Source: CAZLMW01 sp964560875
Lineage (GTDB): Bacteria > Myxococcota_A > UBA9042
Length of the DNA: 64,000 nucleotides
Reading direction: 5' to 3'
Assembly: GCA_964560875.1 (NCBI GenBank)
Contig: CAZLMW010000032.1
Location: forward strand, 1-64,000
Positions 16,760 through 26,031 of the stretch are shown here, one piece after another. Numbering within the stretch: the first letter of the stretch is position 1; every line of letters begins with the position of its first letter. The notes under the pieces are model-generated. The model was not told where the DNA came from and did no database searches. It worked only from the letters and a program-made list of their open reading frames with translations. The position numbers and the translations under genes were made by a program.

Positions 16760-19261
16760 TCAGTTGGAGCACTTGGCGCCGAGATTGGCGGCGAAGAGCG
16801 TGAAGTATTTCGGCGTGATCTTGCCGTTTTTCAGGCCCTTGCCGGCCTTGTCCTTGTAGTCGAGCAGCAGCCCGGATGGCCATTCGATCTGCTTGACCCA
16901 CCACATATCGCATTGCTTCATCGTCACGCTGAACATGTCAGCCACAAGTTTTCCGAGGATGTAGATGCGCACATTGGCCACCGAGTCGCCAAACCCGTGT
17001 GCGTCCCAGTAGTGCACGCCGACAGAGTACACGTTGTTATTCTCGGGGTTGTTCAGGTTCATGTTCTCCGGGCCCCAGCCGTCGGTGTCATCGAGGTCCA
17101 GACCCGGGTTGTCATCGATCTTCGGGTCTGCGCTGCCCCAGTTGGGGTTGGGGTTGAACCAATAGGTATCAAACGGGCTGTGGAACCACGGATCGGCGAT
17201 CTTGTTCTTGTCGAGATCCTGCTGGCACAAGCACGGTTTGCCGCTGCACATCTTCGGCGGTGTTTGGCAGATCGGCGCCTTGCTCGCGGTCTGGTGCGCG
17301 AAGTGAAGGTCCAGGTCCGACCCGGCGTCCAGGCCCTTGTCGAGCTTGTCCTTGTCGCCGGGCGTGTCCCACAACAGCTCGATATGGATGGCCTCGTTGG
17401 GGATGACGAGCACCGTCTGCTTGGCGTCAACGCAGTTCTTGTTGCCGGATTTGTCGTGCACCGTGAGCTTGAACCCGTACTCGCCAGCGATGTTTACCGC
17501 CGCGGTGTAGCAAACGTTCTGCGTCGAACCACCCTGTGCCTTGTCGCAGAACTGGCCCTTCTTGCAATCGGCGTTGGTGTTGCACGTCTTCTGGTTGCCC
17601 GCGATGTCCTTGACGGTTGTTTTCGCGCCGAACACGACGTCAGGCGCGTTGGGGTTGGGCCAGAAGATGTGGTCTTCGGCGCCCTTGGGACGTTTGGTGA
17701 CCTTCCACTCGTACTTGGCGATCTCCTGGTTGGGCCCCGCGAACGACTGGCTGCCGACCAGGTGAAGCTCCTGCTGCGGCACGATCTCTTCGCCCTCTTG
17801 CGGCACGATGACCGAGGTTGGGCAGTTCGTCGCGGTGCCGTTGCACAGCAAACTCAGCGACTTGTCGGGCTGCACCGTGTTGTCGACGATGCCGAGCTTT
17901 GCCATGTACTGCGAGGTGCCGGGCTTGACGTCCTTGGCGGCTGACTCGGGCGTGCACTTGACCTGAACGGTGACCTCTTCGTTGACGCCGAGCTTGATCG
18001 GGTTGTCTTTGCTGACCGGCTTGCCACCCAGGGTCGGGATGCTCTTGGTGTCCACGCCGAACACGACGTCTTTGTCGTCCACGACCTTGAGATCGGTGAC
18101 TTCGACTACGTCGCTGCCGCACGAACGCAGCACAACCGGCCGTTTGCCGTCGTGACCCAGCGGCACGAAGCCGAAGTTGACCGCTTTGTCGGGGACCACC
18201 TGCAGACATGGCACGTTCTGGTTGCCGAGCAGCTTGATGCTGTGGTCCTTCTCCTGGTCGTTGGCGACGATCTCGATGACGTCTTGGTGCGGGTTGCCAT
18301 CCACTGCGCTGTACCAGGCGATCGCCTCGATCGACTTCTGGGGCGGAATCACCAGGTCGTCGAACGTCTTGGTCTCGCCACCCTTGAGCTCCACATTCTT
18401 GCCGCCGACGGGAACTTCGAGCTTGTAGGGCTTGGGATCTTTGGGCGCGAGCTTGATCTGGTGGATCTTCAGGTCGGCGTCACCGGCGTTGGTGAACTTG
18501 ATGATCTTGGACTCTTTCTCGCCGAGTTTGACCGTGCCGAAGTCGACGATCGACTTGACCGCGAGCTTGGGCTGACCGGCCTTGGACGTGATCTTGGCCG
18601 ACCACGACTTGTTGCCGTCGTACTTGTCGTCGCCGTCACTGATGATGCGAACGACCGCATTGCGGGTGGTGTCGTCCAGCGGCTTGTTGAAGCGGATGAT
18701 GACGGTCAGCTTGGTTCGCCGTGTCGCCGTCGTGCACAGGTCCTTGGCGCCGGAGGGCACGACTGAGCTGTGCTCCATCTTGTCGCACGGAACGATCGTG
18801 CCGCCCTGGTCGACCAGGCATTCGAACGCGGGTTTCGTGCTGTCTTTGCCGCCAGGGGGCGCGCTGTAGATGAGCAAGACCTTCGCGATCTTCAGCTCTT
18901 TGGCCGCATCGACCGCCGCCGCGTTGACGATGAGCAGCTTGGTGTCGAGGCCTTTGCCGGCCTGTAGACCGCTGGCGTTGACCTTGACCGTGCTCTTGTC
19001 GGCGACGAGCTGACCGTTGCGCGAGATCTGCATGTCGGCCTTGCCTTGCAGGCCGAAGTTGCCACCGCTGCTGTTGGCGTTGCAGTTGCCGCCTGACGAC
19101 GCGCCGCCCGGCGATCCGCCGCCCGATGAGCTGCTGTCGTCGCCGTTGTCGCTGGTGCCGCACGCCAAGCAGAGCGCGCTGATGCACACAACGGCTAGCA
19201 GACCGATAAAGCGGCGGCCGTGACCCGTGGTGTGAGTCGCGGGGTGGCAGAGGTTCTTCAT
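16760..19261 (-). CDS. ASH/PKD-domain lipoprotein with Asp-loop C-terminal domain, copy 2
   Basis: This 833-residue paralogue of the neighbouring genes has lipobox ALCLAC (Cys34) and a Ser/Gly/Asn low-complexity linker. ASH-like modules are visible around 'AVKSIVDFGTVKLGEKESK' and 'KAVNFGFVPLGHDGKRPV'. A PKD-like module ('IAKYEWKVTKRPKGAEDHIF') is interrupted by a Cys-rich insert, 'CNTNADCKKGQFCDKAQGG'. The C-terminal domain has 'GSDLDLHFAHQ', an extra Cys loop (ICQTPPKMCSGKPCLCQQ), 'DLDKNKIADPWFHSPFDTYW', 'LDLDDTDGWGPENMNL' and 'DMWWVKQIEWPSG'. It is the middle gene of the minus-strand trio. The inserted Cys segments distinguish it from its siblings. Confidence 0.88.
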   Translation of the reverse strand: MKNLCHPATHTTGHGRRFIGLLAVVCISALCLACGTSDNGDDSSSSGGGSPGGASSGGNCNANSSGGNFGLQGKADMQISRNGQLVADKSTVKVNASGLQAGKGLDTKLLIVNAAAVDAAKELKIAKVLLIYSAPPGGKDSTKPAFECLVDQGGTIVPCDKMEHSSVVPSGAKDLCTTATRRTKLTVIIRFNKPLDDTTRNAVVRIISDGDDKYDGNKSWSAKITSKAGQPKLAVKSIVDFGTVKLGEKESKIIKFTNAGDADLKIHQIKLAPKDPKPYKLEVPVGGKNVELKGGETKTFDDLVIPPQKSIEAIAWYSAVDGNPHQDVIEIVANDQEKDHSIKLLGNQNVPCLQVVPDKAVNFGFVPLGHDGKRPVVLRSCGSDVVEVTDLKVVDDKDVVFGVDTKSIPTLGGKPVSKDNPIKLGVNEEVTVQVKCTPESAAKDVKPGTSQYMAKLGIVDNTVQPDKSLSLLCNGTATNCPTSVIVPQEGEEIVPQQELHLVGSQSFAGPNQEIAKYEWKVTKRPKGAEDHIFWPNPNAPDVVFGAKTTVKDIAGNQKTCNTNADCKKGQFCDKAQGGSTQNVCYTAAVNIAGEYGFKLTVHDKSGNKNCVDAKQTVLVIPNEAIHIELLWDTPGDKDKLDKGLDAGSDLDLHFAHQTASKAPICQTPPKMCSGKPCLCQQDLDKNKIADPWFHSPFDTYWFNPNPNWGSADPKIDDNPGLDLDDTDGWGPENMNLNNPENNNVYSVGVHYWDAHGFGDSVANVRIYILGKLVADMFSVTMKQCDMWWVKQIEWPSGLLLDYKDKAGKGLKNGKITPKYFTLFAANLGAKCSN

Positions 19262-19338
19262 GTCGCGTTCCCACTCCCCGAAGCGGAGAGGTTAGGAGCT
19301 CGTCGGGCTCCGAAGGCCGGCGAGTTGCACGACAATCG

Positions 19339-21693
19339 CTACGGCTTCTTGTTCTTGCAGACCGTCGGGTTGGCGCCCGACTGCGTGGCCGTGAACGCGG
19401 GGTTCACGTAGCACGGCGTAATGCAGTAATCGCCCTTGGGCAGCCAGCGTTTGCCACCCTTGCACGGGTTGCCGCTCTGGTAGCAGATCTGGAAGGGATC
19501 CAGCACGCCCTGGCTCATCGTGTTCGGCCAGTTGATCTTGCCGACGTACCACATGTCCAACACGTCCATCTTGACTTTGCTGATCTGCAGCGCCAGGACA
19601 CCCATGATGTAGATGTTGACCGTCGCGTAGGACGTCTGGAAGCCGTGGTCGTTCCAGTAGTGGACGCCGACCGCGTACTGCACCGGCTTGCCAACCTTGC
19701 CTTCCGGATCGTCGAGGTTGAGGTTCTCAGGTCCAGCGCCGTCGGTGTCATCGAGGTCGAGGCTCGGGTCGTCGTTGATCTTCGGGTTCGCGCTGCCCCA
19801 GTTGGGGTTGGGGTTGAACCAGAAGGTGTCGAACGGGTTGGAGAACCACGGGTCGGGTTTCTTGTCGCAGTCGATATCGGGGCCCTGCGCGTACGGGTGC
19901 GCAAAGTGGAGGTCCATATCGGCGCCGGCGGCCGGTCCTGTGTCGGTCTCGTCCGGATCGGCCGGGGTCTTCCAGAGCAGCTCGACGTGGATCGCCTCTT
20001 CGGGCAACACGAGCACCGTCACGCAACCGGGCGAGCAGCTCTTCTTGTCGTTCTGGTCCCACACGTTGAGGCAGAACTCGTACTCGCCCGCGGCGTTGGC
20101 CGTAAACGTCGGGTTGGGGAACGCATCGCCTGGCACGAACACCTGGTTGGAGCCGGCCGGCTGCTTCACGGTCCACTTGTACTTCTTGATCGTGCCGCCG
20201 CCGGTCGCCTTGGACTGGTCGCCCTTGAGGTGGAGCATCGTCTGCGGGATGACCTCTTCGCCTTCCTTGACCGTCACTTTCGCGGTCGGGCAGGTCTTCT
20301 TCACGCCGATGCCTTCGCAGATCACCGTCTTCTTGTCGGTGAACGCGTTGGAGTTGATGACGATCTCGGCGATGTCGGGCTTGGGCTCACCGGTGGCCTT
20401 GTCGACCGGGCTCTCATCGCTGGGCGTGTACACGACGTTGAACGGCGCGCAGTCATTGACCTTGATGTTGATCGGCTTGTCCTTGGTCGGGCCCTTCTTG
20501 GCGTCGACGCCGGGGTATTTCTGCGAGGTGTTCTTGTAGTCGAGCGCGTACTCGTCGCTGTTTGTCGCGTCGCCGAAGTTGATCTTCTCAACGACCAGCG
20601 GGACGCCACCGCAGTTGCAGATCTTGACCTCGCGTTCGGTCGGCTCGCCGAGCTTGATACCGCCAAAGTTCACCTTGCTGGCGGGCTGCAGCTTCATGCA
20701 CGGCAGCTGCGCGTTGGCGGTGATGAGGAGCGTGCCGTTTTCACCCGGGCTGGGGTCGTTTGTGCTGACCACGACCTTACCCTGCTTGCCCTTGTCATCT
20801 TTGGCCTTGAACTTGACCCAGAACTCCTTGGACTTGCCCGGCTCGATGCCGATCGGCGGATCGAACTGCAGCGGCTTGGTGTTGGGCAGGTGACCCTTGC
20901 CGCCCTTGGTTTGGTGCAGCGTGAAGCCGGCGCTGCCGGTCAGGTTCATCGACTTGAGCTCGAGCAGCGCGTCGCCGGTGTTGGTGACCTGGAACTTCTT
21001 GTCGCCTTCCGCGCCCGGCTTGACCTGCTGGAAGTCGAGCGCAGGCGGCGACATCTGGATCTTCGGCGAGCCGAGATCGGTGCCAAAGCGGACGAGGAAC
21101 TGGTTGCCCTTGAGGGTCGGATCGCCGAGCACCTTGAGGATGACGCTGGCGACGCGAGCCTGGTCGTCGTAGCGCTTGTAGCGGATGATGAAATCGAGCT
21201 TCTGCGTCCAGCCGGCGTTGTTGACGCCCGACGGAACGACGCGCTCCCATTTACCCTTCATCTGCGAGCAGGGGATGGTGCCGGTCTTGTCGAGGCACTG
21301 GAACGCGAGGCCCTTTTCGGCTTCGTCGGACGACTTGGCTTCGTAGCCCACCAGAATGTCCTGGATCTGCAGGAGCGCGGCGGACGCGGCGTTGGCCGTG
21401 TTCGAGATCGAGAACTTGAGATCGATGTGTTTGCCGGTCGCGACGTTGCCGACGGGCACCTTCACGTTCGCGCCGCTGTTAAGCGTCACGCCGTTGGCAT
21501 CGCGCACTTCGATCGAGGCCTTGCAGTCGAGCTGCGTGGCCTTGAGGACGCACTGGTACGGGTTGTCGCTGCCGCCAGCTCCGCCAGTGCCGTCGTCAGA
21601 ACCGCAGCCGAGCGTCGGAGCGACGAGCGTGAGAGCGGCCAAGATGGCGCCGAAGCGCGCGTGCGTGGGCCGCATGGGGTTGGGCCGAGTCAT
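19339..21693 (-). CDS. ASH/PKD-domain lipoprotein with Asp-loop C-terminal domain, copy 3
   Basis: This 784-residue protein is first in the minus-strand trio. The chosen ATG has AGGAG seven bases upstream and gives a clean lipoprotein signal ending TLVAPTLGC (Cys30), then a Gly/Ser/Asp linker. ASH-like modules appear around 'SPPALDFQQVKPGAEGDKKF' and 'SKVNFGGIKLGEPTEREVKI'. A PKD-like module follows ('TIKKYKWTVKQPAGSNQVF', 'AAGEYEFCLNVWDQND'). The C-terminal domain is the shared type: 'GADMDLHFAHP', 'DIDCDKKPDPWFSNPFDTFW', 'LDLDDTDGAGPENLNL' and 'DMWYVGKINWPN'. It ends with a Cys-containing tail. It is divergent from the vWA lipoprotein gene at 22411, across a 717-base gap. Confidence 0.88.
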   Translation of the reverse strand: MTRPNPMRPTHARFGAILAALTLVAPTLGCGSDDGTGGAGGSDNPYQCVLKATQLDCKASIEVRDANGVTLNSGANVKVPVGNVATGKHIDLKFSISNTANAASAALLQIQDILVGYEAKSSDEAEKGLAFQCLDKTGTIPCSQMKGKWERVVPSGVNNAGWTQKLDFIIRYKRYDDQARVASVILKVLGDPTLKGNQFLVRFGTDLGSPKIQMSPPALDFQQVKPGAEGDKKFQVTNTGDALLELKSMNLTGSAGFTLHQTKGGKGHLPNTKPLQFDPPIGIEPGKSKEFWVKFKAKDDKGKQGKVVVSTNDPSPGENGTLLITANAQLPCMKLQPASKVNFGGIKLGEPTEREVKICNCGGVPLVVEKINFGDATNSDEYALDYKNTSQKYPGVDAKKGPTKDKPINIKVNDCAPFNVVYTPSDESPVDKATGEPKPDIAEIVINSNAFTDKKTVICEGIGVKKTCPTAKVTVKEGEEVIPQTMLHLKGDQSKATGGGTIKKYKWTVKQPAGSNQVFVPGDAFPNPTFTANAAGEYEFCLNVWDQNDKKSCSPGCVTVLVLPEEAIHVELLWKTPADPDETDTGPAAGADMDLHFAHPYAQGPDIDCDKKPDPWFSNPFDTFWFNPNPNWGSANPKINDDPSLDLDDTDGAGPENLNLDDPEGKVGKPVQYAVGVHYWNDHGFQTSYATVNIYIMGVLALQISKVKMDVLDMWYVGKINWPNTMSQGVLDPFQICYQSGNPCKGGKRWLPKGDYCITPCYVNPAFTATQSGANPTVCKNKKP

Positions 21694-22295
21694 GGTGCGT
21701 CTCCTGTTCGTTCCTGGGGCCCGCGGTGCGCGAGCTTTTCCGACGGCTACGTCGGCGTATTGGTCAAGAAGCGGCGCTTCCGTCACCGCACATCCAAGTC
21801 CCGTCCATTTCTGCGTGCCCACTGGGCGGTCGCTGCGTTTCAGGGTGGCTTACTGGTCGTGCTGGCCCCACCAGTTTTTTGCGGCGGTGCGGCGTCGGGG
21901 CAGCGGACACCTCTTTAATATACAACTGCGCGCCCGTGGGCCACGCAGCGCGAGTCAGGCTAGAGAGTTCGTTTTCCACCGTCAACAATCAACCAGCCGC
22001 GCATGCTGCAACACCCGGGGTGCGCACACACCATCACATTCCCAAGTGTGACACTCCGGCGGACGTACACAGACAGAACCCTTCGCCTGCGACCAATACG
22101 GTGTTGGTCAAGGTCGTGTCGGGCCCGAGCGTGACGGGCGACGACGCAGGCTTGACTGTCGCGGGGCGCGGTCTGATTATCGGGCGCCTTTGCGCAGGGG
22201 TCGGGGTTGCGAAACCGTGCGAAAAGCGCACACCACGTCGCAACCGTCGTCCCTGGCGGCACCCGCGAGAGGCCTACGGATGGCCCGGCCCGCTC
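21694..22295. other. Long divergent intergenic region
   Basis: About 600 bases separate the minus-strand lipoprotein trio from the repeat array in front of the vWA lipoprotein gene. I see no convincing gene: the open frames have atypical composition and no ribosome binding sites. A short AT-richer patch (CTCTTTAATATACAAC near 21911) could be promoter sequence, but no clear -35/-10 pair was found. Promoters for both divergent transcripts should lie in this region and the repeat array beside it. Confidence 0.5.
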
Positions 22296-22372
22296 GGAAA
22301 GCAAGCACTGAAAGTTCGGAAAGCAGGCACTGAAAGTTCGGAAAGCAGGCACTGAAAGTTCGGAAAGCAGGC
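22296..22372. repeat. 22-bp tandem repeat array upstream of the vWA lipoprotein gene
   Basis: The unit GGAAAGCAGGCACTGAAAGTTC is repeated three times (22296, 22318 and 22340; the first copy has one mismatch) plus an 11-base partial copy ending at 22372. The array lies 39 bases before the ATG at 22411, so it would fall in the leader or promoter of the vWA gene. Units are contiguous without spacers. Confidence 0.92.
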
Positions 22373-22410
22373 GAAGACAGCACGACGCTCACGGAAGAAG
22401 GACGCAGCGA

Positions 22411-24255
22411 ATGGACAACGCAACTTCTCGTATGGGGGTACGCAAGCGATTGTGGTTGCCCGCTTCGATCGGAGGCACGACGGCCTTGGTCGTTTGGATG
22501 CTGGTCGGGGGGCTCGCTTCGTGCGACTCGACGGCCAAGTTTAGCCTCCCCGACCGCAAGTTCAGCGACGTACAGGTGGTGACGGCGTTCCCCGCGTTCG
22601 TCGACGAATCGACCGGCTCGATCTCGCGCGTTTGTGGCGTTGCGCTGACCGATGCGGAGAAAGCCAACCCGCTCGCTGCTAACGGGTTGGAGTTCAACGT
22701 CAACTTCGTCTCGACCGAGCTCAAGACGCCGTCATGCGAACCCGATCGCGATCAGTCGATCAAGGCGGGCGATCTCATCGAATTGTTCCCCGTGCAGACC
22801 GGCGGCGCCGACGCGACGGTGAGCGCCAAGAACTTCAGCATCAACGTCGACTGCATCGAGGGATACGGTCCGGCGGGCGCCTGCAAGAACAAGACGATCG
22901 CGCTGTCCAACGCGCCGCCGTCGGTCGTCAACTACAAGGAGTTGGCCCCGCGCTGCGACCCCACTTCCGAGTCCACGCGGTTGAACGTCGCGCTGCTCAT
23001 GGATCACAGCGGCTCTGTCACCGGCTTCGTCGACAAGACGTCTTTTAAAGAAGATGACCCCGCCAAGGGCGATTGGCCGGTCGATCTCAACGTCACGAAG
23101 TCCGATCTGAACCACGCGCGGATACCGGCCGCTGAATTCTTTATCGACGCGCTCAACGATCGCGATCGTCTGATCGGCTACTACTACAACGAGAAGGTGA
23201 ACATCGCCGTCGCCGCGTCCGACAACCTCGCCTGCGTGGGCGGTGGCGAAGACGGCAAGAAGTGCATCAGCAACAGCAACTGCAAATCGGGCGCTTGCTT
23301 CCCGGGCAACGCGACCGACGGTGACTCCTTCGAGCTCGCAACCCTCGCCCAGGCCGAGGCTGAGGCGTTTGGTTCCAACGAGAAGACGCGCGTCTACCTC
23401 AAGACCGCGCTGTCGGACAAAGTGAAGTACGGCAAGCCCGACAACGGTCGCACGCCGCTGTGGGAAGCGATGAGCAAGGCCTACTCGATGCTGAAGACGA
23501 AGGTGAAGGGCAACCGACACATCGTCGTCGTTTCCGACGGCCCCGACACCTGCACCGAGTCCGAGGACTTCAACTTCAAGGGCACCGACGGCAAATGCCG
23601 GACCCCCTGCCAGAACGCGTTTGAGAACTTCAAGGTCGTGCGTCAGCAGATGGCTGACGACGGCTACCCGGTCATCGTTCACTTCGTGCAGTTCCAGGCA
23701 AAGGGATACCGTAACCCCGATGCGCACATGATGGAGATCGCTTGCCGCACCGGCGGTACGTTCCAGTTCATCAACACCGAAGAGATCAACAAAGCCGATG
23801 CTCAGGCGATCTCGACGGCGATGAACCGCGCGCTCATCCGCGTCCGCTATTCGCTCTCGGGCAGCTGGCGCGTCGGCCTCAAGCTCCAGGCGATGACCGC
23901 TGGCGGCGCGATTCCGACCGGCAAACTGCAGGCGGTTGCCGGCCACCTGCGCTTCGAAAACCCCAAGTTCCCGAGCCTCGCGACCGTCTACGAGACGCAG
24001 ACCTCGTGGAAGTTCGGCGTCGAAACCGCGAACGAGGATCGCCGCGTGATCTTCCGCAAGGGCTGCAGCGGTCACAAGTCGTGCGGCGGCGCCGCCGACG
24101 GGTTTGGCGACGCCGAGTGCTCGTCCAACCACTGCACCGAAGACGGCCTCTGCAAGAGCGGCGCGGCACCCAACAACCTCCGATGCGGCTCCGGTAGCGC
24201 CCAGCGCTGCTGCGACGGCAAGTGCGCCGCGGACTGCAAGAAGGACTGCCCGTAG
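22411..24255 (+). CDS. CglB-like vWA-domain Cys-rich lipoprotein
   Basis: This 614-residue predicted outer-membrane lipoprotein has signal MLVGGLASC (Cys38). A von Willebrand A domain occupies about 190-470. Its MIDAS motif DHSGS (198-202) is intact and a later 'VVVSDGPDTC' supplies the second metal-binding loop. A Cys-rich segment (CISNSNCKSGACF) is inserted in the vWA domain. The last 80 residues are also Cys-rich, with 'CSSNHCTEDGLCKSG' and 'QRCCDGKCAADCKKDC'. CglB, the myxobacterial gliding adhesin, is likewise a Cys-rich vWA lipoprotein held by the GltA/GltB barrels. The two genes just downstream encode barrels of that kind. The assignment is by domain and synteny, not alignment. Confidence 0.8.
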   Translation: MDNATSRMGVRKRLWLPASIGGTTALVVWMLVGGLASCDSTAKFSLPDRKFSDVQVVTAFPAFVDESTGSISRVCGVALTDAEKANPLAANGLEFNVNFVSTELKTPSCEPDRDQSIKAGDLIELFPVQTGGADATVSAKNFSINVDCIEGYGPAGACKNKTIALSNAPPSVVNYKELAPRCDPTSESTRLNVALLMDHSGSVTGFVDKTSFKEDDPAKGDWPVDLNVTKSDLNHARIPAAEFFIDALNDRDRLIGYYYNEKVNIAVAASDNLACVGGGEDGKKCISNSNCKSGACFPGNATDGDSFELATLAQAEAEAFGSNEKTRVYLKTALSDKVKYGKPDNGRTPLWEAMSKAYSMLKTKVKGNRHIVVVSDGPDTCTESEDFNFKGTDGKCRTPCQNAFENFKVVRQQMADDGYPVIVHFVQFQAKGYRNPDAHMMEIACRTGGTFQFINTEEINKADAQAISTAMNRALIRVRYSLSGSWRVGLKLQAMTAGGAIPTGKLQAVAGHLRFENPKFPSLATVYETQTSWKFGVETANEDRRVIFRKGCSGHKSCGGAADGFGDAECSSNHCTEDGLCKSGAAPNNLRCGSGSAQRCCDGKCAADCKKDCP

Positions 24256-24326
24256 CGGTGCACGGGCCCGGCCAAATGGTCGGGCGCGCTTCCGCAACGT
24301 GCCACCCACACCAAGGGATCAAGGCG

Positions 24327-25058
24327 ATGATTCTGACTCCCCACCTTCCAGCCGGCGCTCACCGATGGTGCGCACTCGTGCTCATGGCGGCGATGCTCGC
24401 GCCGGCAAGCGCGATGGCCGCCAAGACCGGCGACGCGCCGGTCGACAACGAGCTCGAGAAGTATTGGAACGTCGAGCTGGCGGTGCCCACAACCGAAAAC
24501 CCGATGCACGAGCGCGCGGGACGGTTCGAGGCTTCGATCGGCACGGGTGTTCTGCCCAACGACTCGTTCTTCCTCGGTATCCCGCTCACCGCGCGCGCCG
24601 CGATGCACCTGTCGGATTCGGTGGCGATCGAGGCTGGGTTTTCGTACGTGCTGATGCTCGACAGCGACCTGCACAACTTCCTCAAGACGGCGGGCAAGGC
24701 CGGCCTCCTGCAGAACGTCAAGAAGCCGCCGCAGCTGTACATGCTTGGCTCCATCGACCTGGTCTACAGCCCGTTTCACGGCAAAGTCGGCGTCTTCGCG
24801 AGCAAGCTCAGCAGCTTCGACATCGGCATCATGATCGGCGCCGGCGTCATCGGCGTTAACGTCGACAAGCAGCCGACCGCGGAAAGCGACGCGCTCGTCG
24901 GCGAGATCGCCCCCGCCGGGCACTGGGGCGCCACCCTACGCTTCTACTTGAGCCAAACCGTCGCGGTCCGCTGGGACTACCGTCAATTCGCGTACCAGCC
25001 CGAGGACGCGATGCTTTTTCCGATCGAATTCACGCTCAGCGCGTCATTCCTCTTGTAG
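24327..25058 (+). CDS. Outer-membrane beta-barrel protein, GltA/GltB-like (first copy)
   Basis: This 243-residue exported protein has a Sec signal ending ALVLMAAMLAPASAMAA and no Cys lipobox. The body has alternating amphipathic strands: 'RFEASIGTGVLPNDSFFLGI', 'MHLSDSVAIEAGFSYVLM', 'GKVGVFASKLSSFDIGIMIG' and 'ATLRFYLSQTVAVRWDYRQF', and ends 'FTLSASFLL'. This matches the outer-membrane barrel type common in myxobacteria. The 'VLPNDSFF' and 'HGKVGVF' segments recur in the next gene, so the two are paralogues. An ATG with AAGG just upstream at 24327 gives the signal peptide directly. In Myxococcus, gltA and gltB are adjacent barrel genes followed by gltC, as here. Confidence 0.8.
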   Translation: MILTPHLPAGAHRWCALVLMAAMLAPASAMAAKTGDAPVDNELEKYWNVELAVPTTENPMHERAGRFEASIGTGVLPNDSFFLGIPLTARAAMHLSDSVAIEAGFSYVLMLDSDLHNFLKTAGKAGLLQNVKKPPQLYMLGSIDLVYSPFHGKVGVFASKLSSFDIGIMIGAGVIGVNVDKQPTAESDALVGEIAPAGHWGATLRFYLSQTVAVRWDYRQFAYQPEDAMLFPIEFTLSASFLL

Positions 25059-25061
25059 GAG
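25057..25061 (+). promoter_or_regulatory. Ribosome binding site overlapping a stop codon
   Basis: AGGAG overlaps the TAG of the first barrel gene and lies six bases before the GTG start of the second. It fixes that GTG as the start and suggests translational coupling of the two barrel proteins. Confidence 0.65.
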
Positions 25062-25067
25062 CCTGCA

Positions 25068-25964
25068 GTGCACTTCCGAATCGCCTCTATCGTCGCCCCA
25101 GCGCTTATCGCTTTCGCCGCTCTTCTGAGCGCGCTGCCGGCGTTTGCCCAGGCACCCACGACCCCGCCACCTGGCGGCGATGGCGCTGCAGCACCCGCGG
25201 CTGCACCCGCTCCGTCGCCCGCACCCGCAGCGGCACCCGCTGGTGATCCAGCTCCGGCTCCTGCTGAAAAGACGGATCCGCTGCCGACGATCGGCGGTGG
25301 GGGCATGAGCGACTACGGCGTCACCGAAGGCGCTGTTCCGCCCGGCGGCACCATCGAGTGGGCGACGCGCCGGAAGATTCGCGTCATCCAAAAGCGCGCG
25401 ACCCTCAAGCAGGGGCGCCACGGAATCTCGATCAACGCCGGCGTGGTGCCCAACGACGACTTCTTCGCGTACGTCGCTGGCGGCCTCGCCTACAGCTACT
25501 ACTTCTCCGAGGACCTCGCGCTCGACATCAATGCCGCCTACACGCTTGAGGCGAAGACATCGCTGGAAGGAAGCTTGACGGCCTCGCGCGCAAACGGCCT
25601 CGGCCCGGGCCTGCAGGTTCGTCTGCCGGAGACGTTGGTCGGCTACGGCACCGCGTCCGCGACCTGGTACCTGTTGCACGGCAAGCTCGGTTTCTTCGAC
25701 ACGCGCCTGACCGAGTTCGACGTCGGCTTGAACTTCGGCATCGGCGCGAGCGCGACGTTCGTCCAGGGCAAGAGCAAGCAGGACCAGGCGTACCGCGTGA
25801 AGCCCAACGGCAACCTCGGCATCGCCGCCCTGTTCTACCTCGGTGAGCGGTGGGCACTGCGCGCCGACTACAAGCAGATCTTCTACCCCAAGGATGGCGG
25901 TGGCGTGTCGTTCCCGATCGCCGTGACGCTCGGCCTGGCGTGGTTTACCGCGCCGCTGGACTGA
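25068..25964 (+). CDS. Outer-membrane beta-barrel protein, GltA/GltB-like (second copy)
   Basis: This 298-residue protein starts at a GTG nine bases after the previous stop. A Sec signal (LIAFAALLSALPAFAQA) is followed by an Ala/Pro-rich linker of about 45 residues, probably periplasmic or wall-spanning. The barrel then begins at 'KQGRHGISINAGVVPNDDFF' and continues with 'GGLAYSYYFSEDLALDINA', 'LHGKLGFFDTRLTEFDVGLN' and 'LFYLGERWALRADYKQIFY', ending 'VTLGLAWFTAPLD'. It shares the 'VPNDxFF' and 'HGKxGxF' segments with its upstream neighbour. The Ala/Pro linker is absent from that neighbour. Together they would form the outer-membrane part of a Glt-type complex; this role is inferred from synteny. 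Confidence 0.8.
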   Translation: MHFRIASIVAPALIAFAALLSALPAFAQAPTTPPPGGDGAAAPAAAPAPSPAPAAAPAGDPAPAPAEKTDPLPTIGGGGMSDYGVTEGAVPPGGTIEWATRRKIRVIQKRATLKQGRHGISINAGVVPNDDFFAYVAGGLAYSYYFSEDLALDINAAYTLEAKTSLEGSLTASRANGLGPGLQVRLPETLVGYGTASATWYLLHGKLGFFDTRLTEFDVGLNFGIGASATFVQGKSKQDQAYRVKPNGNLGIAALFYLGERWALRADYKQIFYPKDGGGVSFPIAVTLGLAWFTAPLD

Positions 25965-26031
25965 TGCCGATGCCGCGGTTGTCCGACCACGGACCGCCGC
26001 GCACCCGACGCACCTGATGATGAGGTCGAAT

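Noticed and set aside
22296..22372. Possible CRISPR array
   Set aside because: The 22-base units are contiguous with no spacers and there are no cas genes in the window.
21960..22392. Small minus-strand frames in the divergent gap, including one spelling CFPNFQCLLSE repeats
   Set aside because: The peptide repeat only reflects the 22-bp DNA repeat. There is no ribosome binding site and no sensible protein composition.
22732..24309. A 525-codon minus-strand open frame
   Set aside because: It lies fully within the vWA lipoprotein gene, which has clear MIDAS and lipobox motifs; the antisense product has none.
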